Of a stretch of DNA of 64,000 bases, positions 23,951 through 35,285 are shown piece by piece. A program made the translations under genes and the position numbers. Below the pieces are notes generated by a model. The model saw nothing but the letters and a program-made list of their open reading frames with translations. It ran no database searches and was not told the origin of the DNA. The DNA is from Capsaspora owczarzaki ATCC 30864 (lineage: Eukaryota; Opisthokonta; Filasterea), in contig NW_011887305.1 in assembly GCF_000151315.2 (NCBI RefSeq), forward strand, positions 364,147 through 428,146, read 5' to 3'. Numbering within the stretch: position 1 is the stretch's first letter; every line of letters starts with the position of its first letter.

Positions 23951-24124
23951 TATGAATGGAATAGGACTGAGTAAATTGTTGAACGGTCGAGTTTAATCGT
24001 GGATTGCAACAAGAGTTGTTGTCGAAAACGAAAAAAAAAAGGGAACTTGCAAGGCTCAGTTGCTCAGTTGCTCAGTTACGCCCAACCAAATAAATCCTTC
24101 GTCTTGCAACTGTTGCGCAATTCT

Positions 24125-25978
24125 CTAAGGTGATGCGGGCGCAGGAGTCTCGGACGAAGCCGCCTCTTCTGCAGCAACAGCAGGGGTCGCTTTGTGCGTC
24201 TCCGCTGCTTCAGCTTCCTGCTGTTGTTTTTGTTCTCGTTGCTTTTGTTTCCTTGGCTTGGAGGAAGTTGAAGCTGCAGGAGTCTCAACGACAGGGGCGG
24301 CCGTCTCAGGAGTTATGACTTTGGAAGTTGCGTCCACAGGAACGGCCTCGACAATATCAAACAGGCCGCAAAGGGGAACGTGGCGACTGAGTTCCAAATT
24401 GGAACTTGAGAGCAAGGAGGTGAATTCTCGGGTGGAACGAGCCTTGCCACGTTGAAAGACAACGAGCAGCTGCATGTCGACGAAGCGCTTGAGGCGCTCA
24501 AAGTATGCGTTGCGTGTTTCCAGCACTGGCTCGACCAAGAGAATCTTGGCGTGCGACGGCATGCTTGTGCGGACATGCGACAGAATGTTCACTGCCATCG
24601 TATCGTTCCAGTCATGGATGATGCTGCAACAACGTATCAGAGAAAAAAAAAGTCAGTGGCTGGCAACTGCACAATGCCACAGAACATCAAGTGTGCGACT
24701 GACTGGTTGAGAAGGTAGTAGTCACACTCCACCGAAAGAGGCTTGGAAAAGTCGCCCGCCACGAAGCGAATACGGTCTTTTAATTGAACTTGCTCGATAT
24801 AGTTGCTGCAAAAAACCAAAAGCAGAAGTGATGGAGCGATTCCTTTGTGCTACAATCCCCCTCAAATGAATGTGGTCGAAACTTACTTGGCCTGGGTCTC
24901 CTTGTGAGCCAAATCAATGACGGTTGCAGTGGCGTCGGGGAATTCGCGCAAAAGCCCCTCTGCTACCGAGCCAATACCACCACCTGCAACACCACGCGAA
25001 CAAGCAGTGAATAATTTGTCTTTGTGTTTTTCGGAATGGCAAGACGAGTCTCAAGCCCTCTTCTCACCAATATCGCAAATGTGCACCGAACGGCCGTGCA
25101 CTTGAGCGAATTGCTTGAATTCATCGCCATACTTGGCCAGCATCTTTGGCGCAAAGTCGGCCGAAATGCTACGCTGGGCGAGGTCGAAGTTGCCGCGCTT
25201 TTCGGGGTTCATGTTGTAATAGTTCTCGAGCTGCGGGATCAGCATCAACATGACCACGCACACACACACAGACACCAGAAAAAGCAAAAGTCTCAGCACT
25301 TTTCACCCAAACTTCTCAGAGCTCCCGCGCGGTGCTTACATTCTCGCCGTTGGCAAGCTCAAACGCCGGGTACACCTGACGCATGCCTTCGGAGAGGCGT
25401 GTCCAGCCATAGTTGACCTCGTCTGCATGGTACAGGAGCATTGGCACCAACGACCCGACATTATCGTCGTTCTGAGTGAACAAGACTGAAAAGTCGTTCA
25501 GGTAGAATTTGCCCGTCGCTTGGTCCTTGTTCATGAACTGGTTGGCCGCCGCAAAGTCGAGCAGTCTGCACAAGAGCTGCGCATTGACTGGCTGACGTCG
25601 GATCTGGCTCGGCTTGCGGTTGCGCAGCCAGCCAATAAGCTCGCCACAGGTCGCGCCGTTCGCGCCTGCCTCCGCGAGTCCGTCAAACACCTCGAGCCGC
25701 GCCATGGCAGCCAGCGCCTGGGTGAGCCCAAAGCCAAACATGGCCTCGAACGCACGCAGCGGTGCTGGTTTCGCAGCCACGGTGAGCCAGTCCATCAGCC
25801 CGAGGGCAATCTCGCCAATCTTGAGCGCCCAGCCCGGCGCGTGCAGCTCTGGCGGGGGTGCTTTGAGCGACAGGAGCGCGTTCGTCGCTTGTTGCCCCAG
25901 CGATGGCTGTTGAACCAGTGCCTGCAGTCCGACGGCGACGACGAGCACGACCAGTCCGAGCGCCAGCAGTCCTTTCAT
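24125..25978 (-). CDS. SAM-dependent O-methyltransferase with N-terminal membrane anchor
   Basis: Five exons, about 25978-25340, 25230-25068, 24983-24887, 24805-24704 and 24623-24125; roughly 499 residues. The start at 25978 puts a hydrophobic segment (G-L-L-A-L-G-L-V-V-L-V-V) right after Met-Lys, a signal anchor; an ATG at 26050 would add 24 residues. A winged-helix dimerisation region is followed by the SAM site D-I-G-G-G-I-G-S-V, then D-L on the next strand, A-G-D-F, and I-I-H-D-W-N-D with the His-Asp pair of plant-type OMTs and animal ASMT. Usual family length is about 340-370; the extra is the anchor plus a C-terminal tail rich in Lys/Gln/Glu/Ala (about the last 90 residues). The substrate cannot be inferred; hydroxyindole- or phenol-type acceptors are typical of the family. 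Confidence 0.82.
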
Positions 25979-26207
25979 TGTGCGCCAAATCGAACAAACA
26001 GGAGTGAGCAATTCAATCCCAAAAGTGCTGGGATCGTCGAGATGCAGCACAGTGAAAAGCTACGCTGCTTGAAAGGGTGACCAAGAAGAGCACTCCTTGT
26101 TTGTTATATCTGTCGAAAACCCGTAACAAACAAACTCAGACAATTCACACCAACAATCATAATAAACAAAAACGCACGTCACGAACTTTGAACTAGCTGA
26201 CTGACTG

Positions 26208-28775
26208 ATGAGCCCGTTTGCGACTCTTCCGGATGAGCTTGTACTGCGCATCCTGGCACAGCTGCCCTCCGTGGACGTGCTCGCCGTCTCACGCACTTGC
26301 CACCGGATGCGCACTGTGGCGCGCGACCCAACGCTGTGGCGGCAGCTGCTCTTCCGCGATTTCGACTGCAGCGCACTCGCCGTGCTCCCCGTCGCAGCGG
26401 CTGCTGCCGAGACCATCCGTCATCATCAGCAGGAGCAGCACAAGCAGCGCACCGATCCATGGATCCAAGCGCACCCATTGCGTCGGGAGGCTGGGACTGA
26501 GCCACGACGTCCGATCGCAGTGCCGTTCAATCTGCGAACGCGATTCCTCATGCCATCTGAAGCACCTGCGACGCAACAGGATGCAAGTCAAAGACCAATC
26601 GCCACCTTTACAGACTATACTCAATGCTACGGGCGGATTATCCCGGTCACTGGCGTGTCCAATATCAAGTCCATCCGAGCACTCCTCACCAGCTTGCTCC
26701 GAAACCCTCCGGAAGGGCTCAGCACTGTCCTGTTCCATCGGGAACTTATTCTGTGGTACGAGGCAATGCACCGAAGGTATACCCGAATCATGCGGCGACT
26801 GCAGCTGCAGCATCTCCAGTGCGAGTCGTCGTACACGTTGCCGGACGACCCGTTTGCCGATCGGTGGCAGCTGTGTGCTGATGACGAAGCCATGCGTCTT
26901 CAAACGCCAGAGGTCGAGTTTGACACGTCCGAGGACGACGACCTGCTCATTCTGTGCCTCGGCGAGAAAATCAAGCATGAAGACGTTGCGAACGGACTCG
27001 ATACCAAACTCACTCTGGTTCGAGGGCCGCCCGTGGCTCCAAGACCAGCTGCATCCCTGTCAACTGCTACTCTTCGATTGATTGCCATGTCTGGCTCTGA
27101 CATGGAGCGAACCAGCTCTGCACGCAGCAACATCAGTGACGACGCCAGTGGCGATTATGCCAGCGTGAACGACGCTGACGAAGAGGATGATGGCGAGTAT
27201 CAAGCCAGTCTATCCGAGGATGAAGCAGAAGAAAGGGATGAGAGCGATGACGCTGACGGTAATTCAGCTGAAAACGGCGAGGAGGGCGAGGACGATCCAA
27301 CCGCGCTGCATCCTCCTTCGCCGCCCATGGCCGAGTCCCCGTTGCCATCGCCACTGCAATTCTCTGCGCCGGAACACGCCTCAAACCACAGCAGCATTCT
27401 GCAACCACCGAACGCTGTCAACGCGACCCCGTTCGCTCCCATTGCAGACCCTCCATTGCCGGTCGACGCCGCCGTGCCTTGGAGAACCTGCTTCTTTGAC
27501 CGTCAGCAGCTGGAGCACCACTGGGCTCTGGGTCGCGTGTGTGCACACTTTGCGTTCCAAGCTCACGTCAAAGAAGCATCCATCATCTTCCTGGAGCTGT
27601 GCCACGGCAACATGCGAATCCTCTCGATCTCTCAATGTCGCAACCTGCGAGTCTGGAGCCTCGAGACCATGTCTTGCTTGCTTTCCTTGGACTTTACCGG
27701 AAAAAACCGGTTTGACTGCGCTGTGGCCAACGACACAACGGTCTGCAGCGTGGATTTTGTCGAAGACCGTCGGGCGACTGTGATTCAGCTGTGGAATGCT
27801 GAAACGGGCAGCCTCTCTGCCACCCTCGCAGGCCATCTGATGCCGGTAGCAGCGTTGGCCATTCTCCCGCATGCTCACCAACTCCTCAGCTCTGACGATG
27901 CGCATTGCGTGCGGCTGTGGAACATTTCCTTGCCACAAGCTGCGTTTTGCCTGGCTGCTGTTCATCTCGCCTCAAGGCCATCACTTTTGCTGACATGGGA
28001 GTTGTGTCTTTGTGTCACCACGGCGACTAGCTCTGACGCTGGCTTGATCCGACTATTAGAACCCACGACTTGGCTTGGCGATTCCGGTGCTGGCGACACA
28101 TCCACGCAGCAGCCTTCACCAGCAGAAGCTGGATCCGCCCCTGCTTCCCCGCCACCTCGAACGGCATCGTGGAAGGGCGCCGTATCCGTCCTTGGCAACC
28201 AAGTCTACGCCGTCGACGGCGCCACCTTGCATTGCCTTTCGATTCCGTCCTGCGCGCTTCAGTCCTGCTCCCACTCAAGCCACACCTTGCTGCACGAGCA
28301 TCTGAGCAATCCCAATCTCATCCCTTTAGGCGAAGGTCAGCACCCGGCGCCCACCACAGTCCACTGCACATATGCTTCCATCCAGCAGTCCGCGCGCATG
28401 AACCTCCCCGTTTGCGTGCACGCATCCATGGAAGCTGTCTACGTTGGCCATGCCGATGGCGACATTTCTCGATGGCCGCTCAATTTCCCGGACGGACTGG
28501 ACGACTGGCAGGGGGTGTTGCGAGGTCACGAAGCGAGCGTGTTTGCGCTCGACTCGTTTGGGCGTTCGCGTTTGGTTTCGGCGGCGTCTGATTTTGCCGT
28601 TCGCGTATGGAGCCTCACGACGCACGAGTGCTTGATAGTCACCCATCTATTGCCGCCCTTGGAGCGGGTCTTCTCGCGGTTGAACATGGTTTCGCTTCCC
28701 GAGCGAGTTTTTATCTCTGAGAATCAGTTTGGCGTGGCGCTTTCCAATGGAATGATCAAAGTTTGGCAGATTTAG
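26208..28775 (+). CDS. F-box and WD40-repeat protein
   Basis: Single exon, 855 residues. The F-box is at residues 4-50 (L-P-D-E-L-V-L-R-I-L-A-Q-L then W-R-Q-L-L), the part that binds SKP1 in SCF ubiquitin ligases. A middle region (about 295-390) is very acidic and Ser/Pro-rich. WD40-type blades follow from about 460, with R-V-W-S-L, L-W-N-A-E-T-G, V-R-L-W-N and, at the end, G-H-E-A-S-V-F-A-L-D and V-R-V-W-S-L. Some blades are poorly conserved. The family role is substrate recognition for ubiquitination; the substrate here is unknown. It diverges from the methyltransferase gene (230 bases apart) and converges on the acyl-CoA synthetase gene. The absence of introns sets it apart from most neighbours. 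Confidence 0.85.
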   Translation: MSPFATLPDELVLRILAQLPSVDVLAVSRTCHRMRTVARDPTLWRQLLFRDFDCSALAVLPVAAAAAETIRHHQQEQHKQRTDPWIQAHPLRREAGTEPRRPIAVPFNLRTRFLMPSEAPATQQDASQRPIATFTDYTQCYGRIIPVTGVSNIKSIRALLTSLLRNPPEGLSTVLFHRELILWYEAMHRRYTRIMRRLQLQHLQCESSYTLPDDPFADRWQLCADDEAMRLQTPEVEFDTSEDDDLLILCLGEKIKHEDVANGLDTKLTLVRGPPVAPRPAASLSTATLRLIAMSGSDMERTSSARSNISDDASGDYASVNDADEEDDGEYQASLSEDEAEERDESDDADGNSAENGEEGEDDPTALHPPSPPMAESPLPSPLQFSAPEHASNHSSILQPPNAVNATPFAPIADPPLPVDAAVPWRTCFFDRQQLEHHWALGRVCAHFAFQAHVKEASIIFLELCHGNMRILSISQCRNLRVWSLETMSCLLSLDFTGKNRFDCAVANDTTVCSVDFVEDRRATVIQLWNAETGSLSATLAGHLMPVAALAILPHAHQLLSSDDAHCVRLWNISLPQAAFCLAAVHLASRPSLLLTWELCLCVTTATSSDAGLIRLLEPTTWLGDSGAGDTSTQQPSPAEAGSAPASPPPRTASWKGAVSVLGNQVYAVDGATLHCLSIPSCALQSCSHSSHTLLHEHLSNPNLIPLGEGQHPAPTTVHCTYASIQQSARMNLPVCVHASMEAVYVGHADGDISRWPLNFPDGLDDWQGVLRGHEASVFALDSFGRSRLVSAASDFAVRVWSLTTHECLIVTHLLPPLERVFSRLNMVSLPERVFISENQFGVALSNGMIKVWQI

Positions 28776-28955
28776 ACCGGGTTGTTTCTAATATCACATC
28801 GTTCGCTCTCATTGGTTTTTGGTTTGCTCAATTGTATTCGCATCGAGACACATTTGCGCAGAACAAAAAAAAACCGCGGAACTCTGACATTGCCACACTC
28901 AACAATCAGAAAAAACAAACAAATAAGAAACAGCAAAAGAGGAACTCCACCCCAT

Positions 28956-31193
28956 TCAAAGTCGGATTTCACCACTTTGCAGTTGAGAGGCCAGCGCCTG
29001 ATCGACCTTGACAAACTGCTTTGCAGAGGGACTCATAAAGTAGCAAACATCACCGGCAGTCTCCTTGGGATCAAAGCCTTGTTTCTGCAGGTCTGACTTT
29101 TTCAACTTGAAGGTGCCAGTCATGTCGTGCTCAGCGACCACGCGGAGGAAGAGCGGCCGTGCGTACACGGGCAAGCGCGCATTGACGCCCTTGAGGAGCA
29201 TGTCGAGCTGTGACGTGGTGAGCTGAGTCTGAGGCGGTTGCTTGGGGGACTTGTGGCTGTTGGCGGACTCGTCGGCATCCTGGGTGGATTCAAACGAGAT
29301 GGCCGCCATGCCGGCACGGCCGGGGTTTTGGGCCACCTCGACACCATACACGGAAACGCTGCAGTCCTGGCCAAGACACTCGCGGACGGCCTCCTCCACT
29401 TCGGTCGTCGACACGTTCTCGCCCTTCCAGCGGAAGGTATCGCCGACACGATCCTTAAAGTACAAGTAGCCTTCATCGTCCATCAGCAGCAGGTCGCCCG
29501 TGCGGAAGAAGCAGTCGCCCTTGGCCATCACATCACGAGCAAGCTTGCGCTCGCGGGACGCGGCAGCTGCGCCCACATAGCCGTCAAACTGGCGAAGCGG
29601 GCGGTTGGACACAATTCGGCCGACCAGCTCGCCAATTTCGCCGGGCTTGCAGACAATGCACAGACCAGTCTTGGGATCGCGGACGGGACAGTCGTTCTGC
29701 ATGTCGTAGCGGATGACCTTGACGGGGTAGACGTTGGGCAAGATGATCGAGTTGAACCCGATGGCGCCCTCGCGGTTTTCCGTGTTGACCAGGTTGGCGT
29801 TGCCTTCGGTCGAGCCGTAGAACTCGCCAATCTGCGGGATGCGGAAGCGGGTTTGGAACTCGCGCCAGACGTCCGGGCGAATGCCGTTGCCAACAGCAAG
29901 GCGGACTCGGTGCTGCTGCTCGGCGTCGCACGGAGGTGTCGACAGCAAAAAGCGACACAGCTCGCCAATGTACTGAATGACTGTGCACTCAAACTTGATG
30001 CAGTCGTCCCAGAAGCGCGAGGCCGAAAACTTGGAGCGAACGACCACGGTCGCGCCGTTCACCAAGGCCTGTCCGATACCGGCAATGCCACCGGCAGAGT
30101 GGTACAGCGGCAAAGTGCAATACACGCGGTCGTGCTCGGTGATGCGGAAGAGCAGAGCCAGACTGTAGGCCATGTAAAAGAAGCGGTCGTGCTTGATCAG
30201 GGCCGCCTTGGGCAGGCCGGTCGTGCCGCTCGTGTAAATGTACAAGAGAACGTCGTGGAAGGTGCGAGCTGGGCGCGGCGGGGGTGCAGACGAGACGGTC
30301 GAGTTTTCAGACATGATGAACTGGTCGACGCGGAAGGGCGAGAACTCTGTGACGGCGCCTCTCGCCTCGCCAAAGGAAAACAGCGGGAGGCGGACTGCTG
30401 GCGGGGCCTTGTCAGCAGGCAGTCCCGCGGTGGTCGCTGCCGCGAGGGCGATGGCCTTGCTGAGGCCAGGGTAGACTTCGGCGAGCGTGTCGGACAGTTC
30501 TGAGGAAAAGATGACCGCCTTGGCGTGCGCGATGGCAATCGAATGCGTCAGCGACGCGCCCTTGAGATTAAAGTTGATGAAGGCAGTGACGGCGCCAATC
30601 TTGGCGAGGCCCAGCCACATTGCGACAAATTCTGGGCGCGATTCCATAAACAGCGCAACCACGTCGCCCTTCTTGATGCCCTGCGCCAGTGCGTAGTTTG
30701 CCACGCGGTTGGACAAGACGTCCAGATCGCGGAATGTAAACTCGCGGCCATGCAGTTCGTGGATGATGGCGACCTTGTCGGCGTACTTGGCCGATCTTGC
30801 GCGCTGCTCGAACAAATCCACAACGTTGATCCCGCGATGCGACAGATACTGCATCCTGACCGTGATGTCCATCAAGCAGTACAAGCTCCTATGCCAGCAG
30901 GTCCAGTTTCGTTGGAGGAAAGGATCAGTTATGAGCATAGAAAAGCCGGGGTTCGTCATCACATCCTCAACTCTCGACGCGCTTCCGTGGTTGAGCTCAG
31001 AGAGAGAGCGAGGACTCGGCTGTGACAACAGGCAAAAAAAAAAACGAAAAACAGAGGCGCTCGCTCACCGGATGTCGCGCGGGAGCGTCTTGGCCCACAG
31101 AGACGCAGTGCGACGCAGGGACGGGGAAACGACGACGGCGACAACGAGCAGCAGCAGCAGCAGCAGCAGCGACACTGCGACGACCACCATCAT
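28956..31193 (-). CDS. Fatty-acid transport protein / very-long-chain acyl-CoA synthetase (SLC27 family)
   Basis: Two exons, 31193-31069 and 30888-28956, 685 residues, within the family's usual 620-690. The first exon encodes a poly-Leu/Val signal anchor (residues 5-22) read from a GCAGCA-type run, then basic residues. The second carries the AMP-forming core: Y-T-S-G-T-T-G-L-P-K (phosphate loop), F-Y-G-S-T-E-G-N, and the FATP/VLACS motif Y-F-K-D-R-V-G-D-T-F-R-W-K-G-E-N-V-S-T-T-E. It should activate long or very long chain fatty acids with ATP and CoA at the ER or plasma membrane, coupling uptake to activation. An alternative reading starts in the intron without the anchor; the spliced form fits the family better. 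Confidence 0.9.
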
Positions 31194-32178
31194 TGACCAC
31201 TGTGGCTTGTTAGGGGGTTTACAGTGAAGTGTTGAGATGATGTTGCTGATCGATGTCGAGGGTTGGATGGGATTCGGCTGAACCGGACTCGCCTTGACAA
31301 AGTGAAATTGAAAGGACTGAGCTGAAATAGAATGGAGAAAGATCAGCACGTCGTTCAGAGTCGAACAACGCAGCGTAGGAGATGGAAGATGGAGATCGGA
31401 AGATGGAGACGAACAGCGAAGAAGGGCTGATGGGTAGGGGGAAAAGAGGCGTCGGCAACAAAAACGGGTGATTGAAACAAATCCCGACGGCTGTTTGGCG
31501 AGGTTGGCTTCCGTTCGAGGCAATGAGATTTGAGATTGAGGCGAGAGGCGGTGGAATCGCATGGGGATGATCGGGAATGAGAGTGGGCAGCATGGCGAGT
31601 CTAAAGAGCTGGATTTTTGGTTGTTTTGGATTGATTGAATCGCGAGCAATCCGAGTTTTTTTGAGAAAGAAGGAAAGACCGTCGTTACCGCTCAGACTGA
31701 GATGCGGTATCATCGCATTCGCATGGGATGATCGGCAATGAGAACGCCGGCATGACGAGTCTAAAAAGCTGGACGCCGTTTGTTTGGATTGCTTTGATTG
31801 CCGCGCTTCGTTGCAACTGTTCACCGAAATGGATTGGTGCAGCACAAAACAGAAACAGCATCCCAAACGCTCGCCATAAGCTACGATTGACGCGTGGATC
31901 TTTGGAGGCTTGTAGAAAAACAACAGCAAAAGGTTGGATTGAGCAAGAATCGAGAATTTCAAAAGCGAAACAAAGTAAACAAAACGAAAACAACAGGCTC
32001 AAAATACAGCGCTTGGTTGTGACAATCCGCCAAACACACGAAGCGAAACAATCGCACTGAAGCGGCGGCGGTGGGGGTGGGAGAGAAAGAGGGTGAGGGA
32101 GCAAACAACAGTGCAAAACCAAGCCAGATATCGCACAAACCCTCAGCCTGACTCGACGCTCGCTGCATCGGACGTGAC
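31194..32178. other. Intergenic region with a diverged internal duplication
   Basis: 985 bases between two minus-strand genes. Segments at about 31555-31640 and 31718-31803 resemble each other (shared GGATGATCGG, GAGTCTAAA, AGCTGGA, TTTGGATTG), a diverged duplication with a period of about 160 bases. The minus-strand open frames here lack any family resemblance. It should include the FATP promoter. Confidence 0.55.
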
Positions 32179-33407
32179 TTAAAAGTCATCGTCCGGAGTC
32201 GTCGCCGAAATCACGGCAGGCCCATCATGCAACGGGGCGCCGTAAATCTGCGAAGTTTTGCGCAGCTTCAGCCGCGCACCGCCGCCAAGCCCGAGCACAA
32301 AGTAAAAGCCTCCGACAGCAATGGTAATCCAGCACGCGACCTGGCGCGCCGTCTCCCGACTTTGACTCAGCGGGGGCGAATCGGCACATGCGGCGAATGA
32401 AACAACGCCAAGACTGTCATGTTTTGTCAATTTGGGCAAAAGAAGGTGAGCGAAGCCTGCAGAGCCACATTCGGGCTTGAGAGTATCCATCGATTGGATG
32501 GAGAGAACCACGGTCTACGTACTACATCAGAGCGAGACCGAAACCACGCCAGTCAACGAGGAATCGGAACCAGTCCTCCATGATGGACAATGAGCAGAGC
32601 GCCAGCGTCAAAAGCAAGCCTGTAAACACGAACAGGAAGCGCGAAATGATGCGCATGACTTCCGGAATCTGCGAGCACGGTTTAGTGGAGGTGGCGGTAA
32701 ATGGACAGCGTCAGTTTCGACAAGCACGCTCCACCGAAAATAAACAAGCACGAACGCAAGCGAAAAGCCGACTTACGCCGATCGGAGGCGACTTGATCAT
32801 ATCCACGATTTGGAGAATGTTGGCAACCACCGAGAATGTGATGGCAATCCGATCAGAGCAATCCTGCAAAAACAAAAAGGAATTCACGGGGACCAACAGC
32901 ACACGTCTCAAATCTACGGGGATCAACAGCACACGTCTCAAATCTACGCCATTGCCCCAAAAGTCCTGCCTCGTACGTACGACTCATGGAATAATTAAGC
33001 ACATCGCTCTTTTCATTCTTGTGAGAGAAAAACAAAACAGGAATGTACCGCAAGAAATCTGCAAAGGAGGATAAAGAACGCTCAATGGGACCTCGATAAA
33101 GTAAATAAGCGAAACTCTCCTATTCCTCACTACTTCATGGTAGCGTTGACAGGCTGAACTTCTTTGCCGTTGGACGCGGCAAAGTTCAGCGTTCGTTAAC
33201 GCAAAACGCTGTTTTTTCCTACTTTTGCCTCCACCACCGCCGTGCGGGTCTGTCACCACCACTTTCAGAGTTGCCAAACTGCCTGTTGTCTCTTGGACTG
33301 AAAACCCAACGGTCGGGCGAGTCTTACGGTGAGGATTGCGTAGAAGACTTTCCACTTTTTGGAAGTGTCTGGCTTCTCGACAAATGTGTAGCTTGTGGCA
33401 GGACGCA
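32179..33407 (-). CDS. Four-helix COPI-associated/Tvp15-like membrane protein
   Basis: Four exons, about 33407-33328, 32863-32777, 32668-32523 and 32413-32179; about 182 residues, phases 0, 0 and 2. Four hydrophobic segments are visible: I-A-I-T-F-S-V-V-A-N-I-L, then F-L-F-V-F-T-G-L-L-L-T-L, then W-R-G-F-G-L-A-L-M-Y-L-G-V-V-S, then C-W-I-T-I-A-V-G-G-F-Y-F-V-L-G. The third has the G-x-G-L-x-Y pattern of COPI-associated proteins, small Golgi membrane proteins that include yeast Tvp15. The tail is cytosolic, ending with three Asp and Phe. Intron 1 (464 bases) holds a perfect 30-base tandem duplication. The family call rests on hydropathy pattern and a short motif, so it is moderate. Confidence 0.6.
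32886..32945. repeat. 30-base tandem duplication in intron 1 of the COPI-associated-like gene
   Basis: Two adjacent copies (32886-32915, 32916-32945) starting ACGGGGA, differing at one position. Non-coding. Confidence 0.9.
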
Positions 33408-33862
33408 TTTGTGATTCCGATTTGTTTGTCGAGAAATTGAGCAAAAACAGTACGAATTCAAGAAAAAGGGAGACTGAACGGGTTTGGCATGGAGAGGGAT
33501 TGCTATCGAGACGAGTTCTTCTGATGTCTGTTTGGCAGGAATCAAAAGTTCGGCTGCTGCTTCTGCAAGACCACCGACCACGCCAGAGAGAGAGAGAGAG
33601 AGAGAGTTGCACCCAGGTCCAGTCGTGTTGCTGGTGTCAAACCAAGAACCTCATACAACCCCGACAATCGGGAATAGGCAACAGTGTATTGGCGGCTGAA
33701 AAACAAAACTATCGACATGCTCGAATCGGGCTGCCTCTCGCTGAAGGCTAGCCGATCGCACCGAGATAAAAGGTCGCAAAGTCGCAGCAACAGCACTGTC
33801 GAGTTGACTAGCAGATAAAAATAACAAACACGCAGAGATTGCCATCGAAACCAAGTGCATTT
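33408..33862. other. Intergenic region with an AG dinucleotide run
   Basis: 455 bases between the COPI-associated-like gene start and the superoxide dismutase stop. It includes an (AG)n microsatellite at 33585-33606. No supported gene. Confidence 0.55.
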
Positions 33863-35122
33863 TTAGTTCTCGATCAGAATGCCAATAACGCCCTGAGCGA
33901 TGCGGGAGCCAGCGTTGCCTATCCATCGAGCGAGTTTATGATTTTCGAGGAGGGGTGAGACAAAACCGAAGCAAGCCAACCATCGAAAACACAAGCACCA
34001 ATCCAACGCGTCCAAATCCAAACAAACGTACCGACGGGCTGAGTGACGCAATCATCGGGGTTGAGGTGGAGAATGAAAGCACGGCCAATGACAGAGGTGA
34101 TGCCGTTCAGCTTGACGAGCTCGTTGACTTCTAAGCTCGGCGTTGTCAAACCAGAATTTCAAATTCACAAACAATTGTTAGAAACGACAAACATCCCTTC
34201 GAATCAATCACGCGGTCCAATCATACCATCTCTCACACAAAGCTCTATCTCACTCAAGTACTACCCTCCTCTTCTCATCAGGCTAGTCACGACAAGTCAC
34301 GACAACCAAGAAGTCATGAGGGGGCTCCCAAATTGAAGCCCCCTTTTTTTGCTATCGATCGCCTTCCTCGCTCGCTCGCTTCTTCTCCATCGCCCGGGGG
34401 TGTTATTTTCGAATGGCGTTCTTCATATCCACTTCTCGTTCCTTCTTGTATGAGAATCGGCGCCGGGAGAGGAGGCAGTTTGAAAACGAAGCGCCAATCC
34501 CAAATAGCCGCTCATCATCATTGCCGGCCAATAATCCGTCTGTCAGTCTCACCAAGCGACCCAAGCCTCACAAGCCTCACAAGTCTCACAAGGCCAAAAT
34601 GCACCATCAAACGAGAGGGTCGGTGTCGTACCATCGTAGACAGCGTTGCCGTTGGCGTCGGCCTTGATGTTGCCGAGGTCGCCGACATGGCGGACTGCAG
34701 CGCCAGTGCCGGGGCACGCGTGTGTCACATTGAAGGGGTTGTAGTGGCCACCCGAGGCAAGACCCTGGGCGTCCAGCGCGCCGAGCTCGTGGATGTGGAA
34801 GCCGTGCACGCTGTTCGCTGCCAAGCCAGTGATGTTTGCCGTGATGCGCGTCAGCTGCTCGGACTGCGGAGTTGAGGATGGTAGCAGCGTCGGAGATTGT
34901 CAGTCATCTGTCCTCTTCCCTCAACCCCCTTCTCCCCTCACTCAGCCTCCATCGCTATCTCAAAATGGTACTTACCACAACGTCGAGGCGGATGGTGCCC
35001 TGGGCGACATTGCCTTGGGTGGGGGTCAGCCAGACGGAGGCAGACTTGACGCTGATGAATTGGGCCGAGGCGCAGGCGGCGAGCGCGAGCACGGCAACAG
35101 TCAGAATTGCAGCAGAGCGCAT
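33863..35122 (-). CDS. Secreted Cu/Zn superoxide dismutase-like protein
   Basis: Four exons, about 35122-34976, 34863-34631, 34131-34032 and 33919-33863; about 178 residues. Residues 1-20 form a clean signal peptide (I-L-T-V-A-V-L-A-L-A-A). Metal-site motifs are present: G-F-H-I-H-E-L-G (two copper His), G-H-Y-N-P (bridging His), A-V-R-H-V-G-D-L-G-N-I (zinc His and Asp), and I-L-H-L-N for the last copper His. The end, N-A-G-S-R-I-A-Q-G-V-I-G, has Gln where the family has the Cys of the conserved intrasubunit disulfide, and its partner Cys before G-H-Y-N-P is also missing. Two other Cys (T-H-A-C-P and D-D-C-V) may pair instead. It should convert superoxide to hydrogen peroxide outside the cell or in the secretory path. 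It shares a 163-base divergent promoter with the LARP7-like gene. Confidence 0.88.
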
Positions 35123-35285
35123 TGGTGGATGGTTGTGGAAGGAAACGAAAAATGTAGACTAATCCTCACTAGTTTCGAGGAATTATCTGATGAATGCTTG
35201 ATACCAAGCGCCAAGTGGCTCAGAATCGCAGTGCCATGTCGTGCTCGCCGCCGCTCAGTCCACTCTTTACTACTGTACTGCTTCA
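35123..35285. promoter_or_regulatory. Shared divergent promoter region of superoxide dismutase and LARP7-like genes
   Basis: Only 163 bases separate the two start codons, so both core promoters must lie here. No clear TATA box was seen. Confidence 0.5.

Noticed and set aside
31065-31962. Two overlapping minus-strand open frames upstream of the FATP first exon
   Set aside because: Beyond the first exon they are low-complexity with no conserved residues; part of the signal lies in a diverged duplication.
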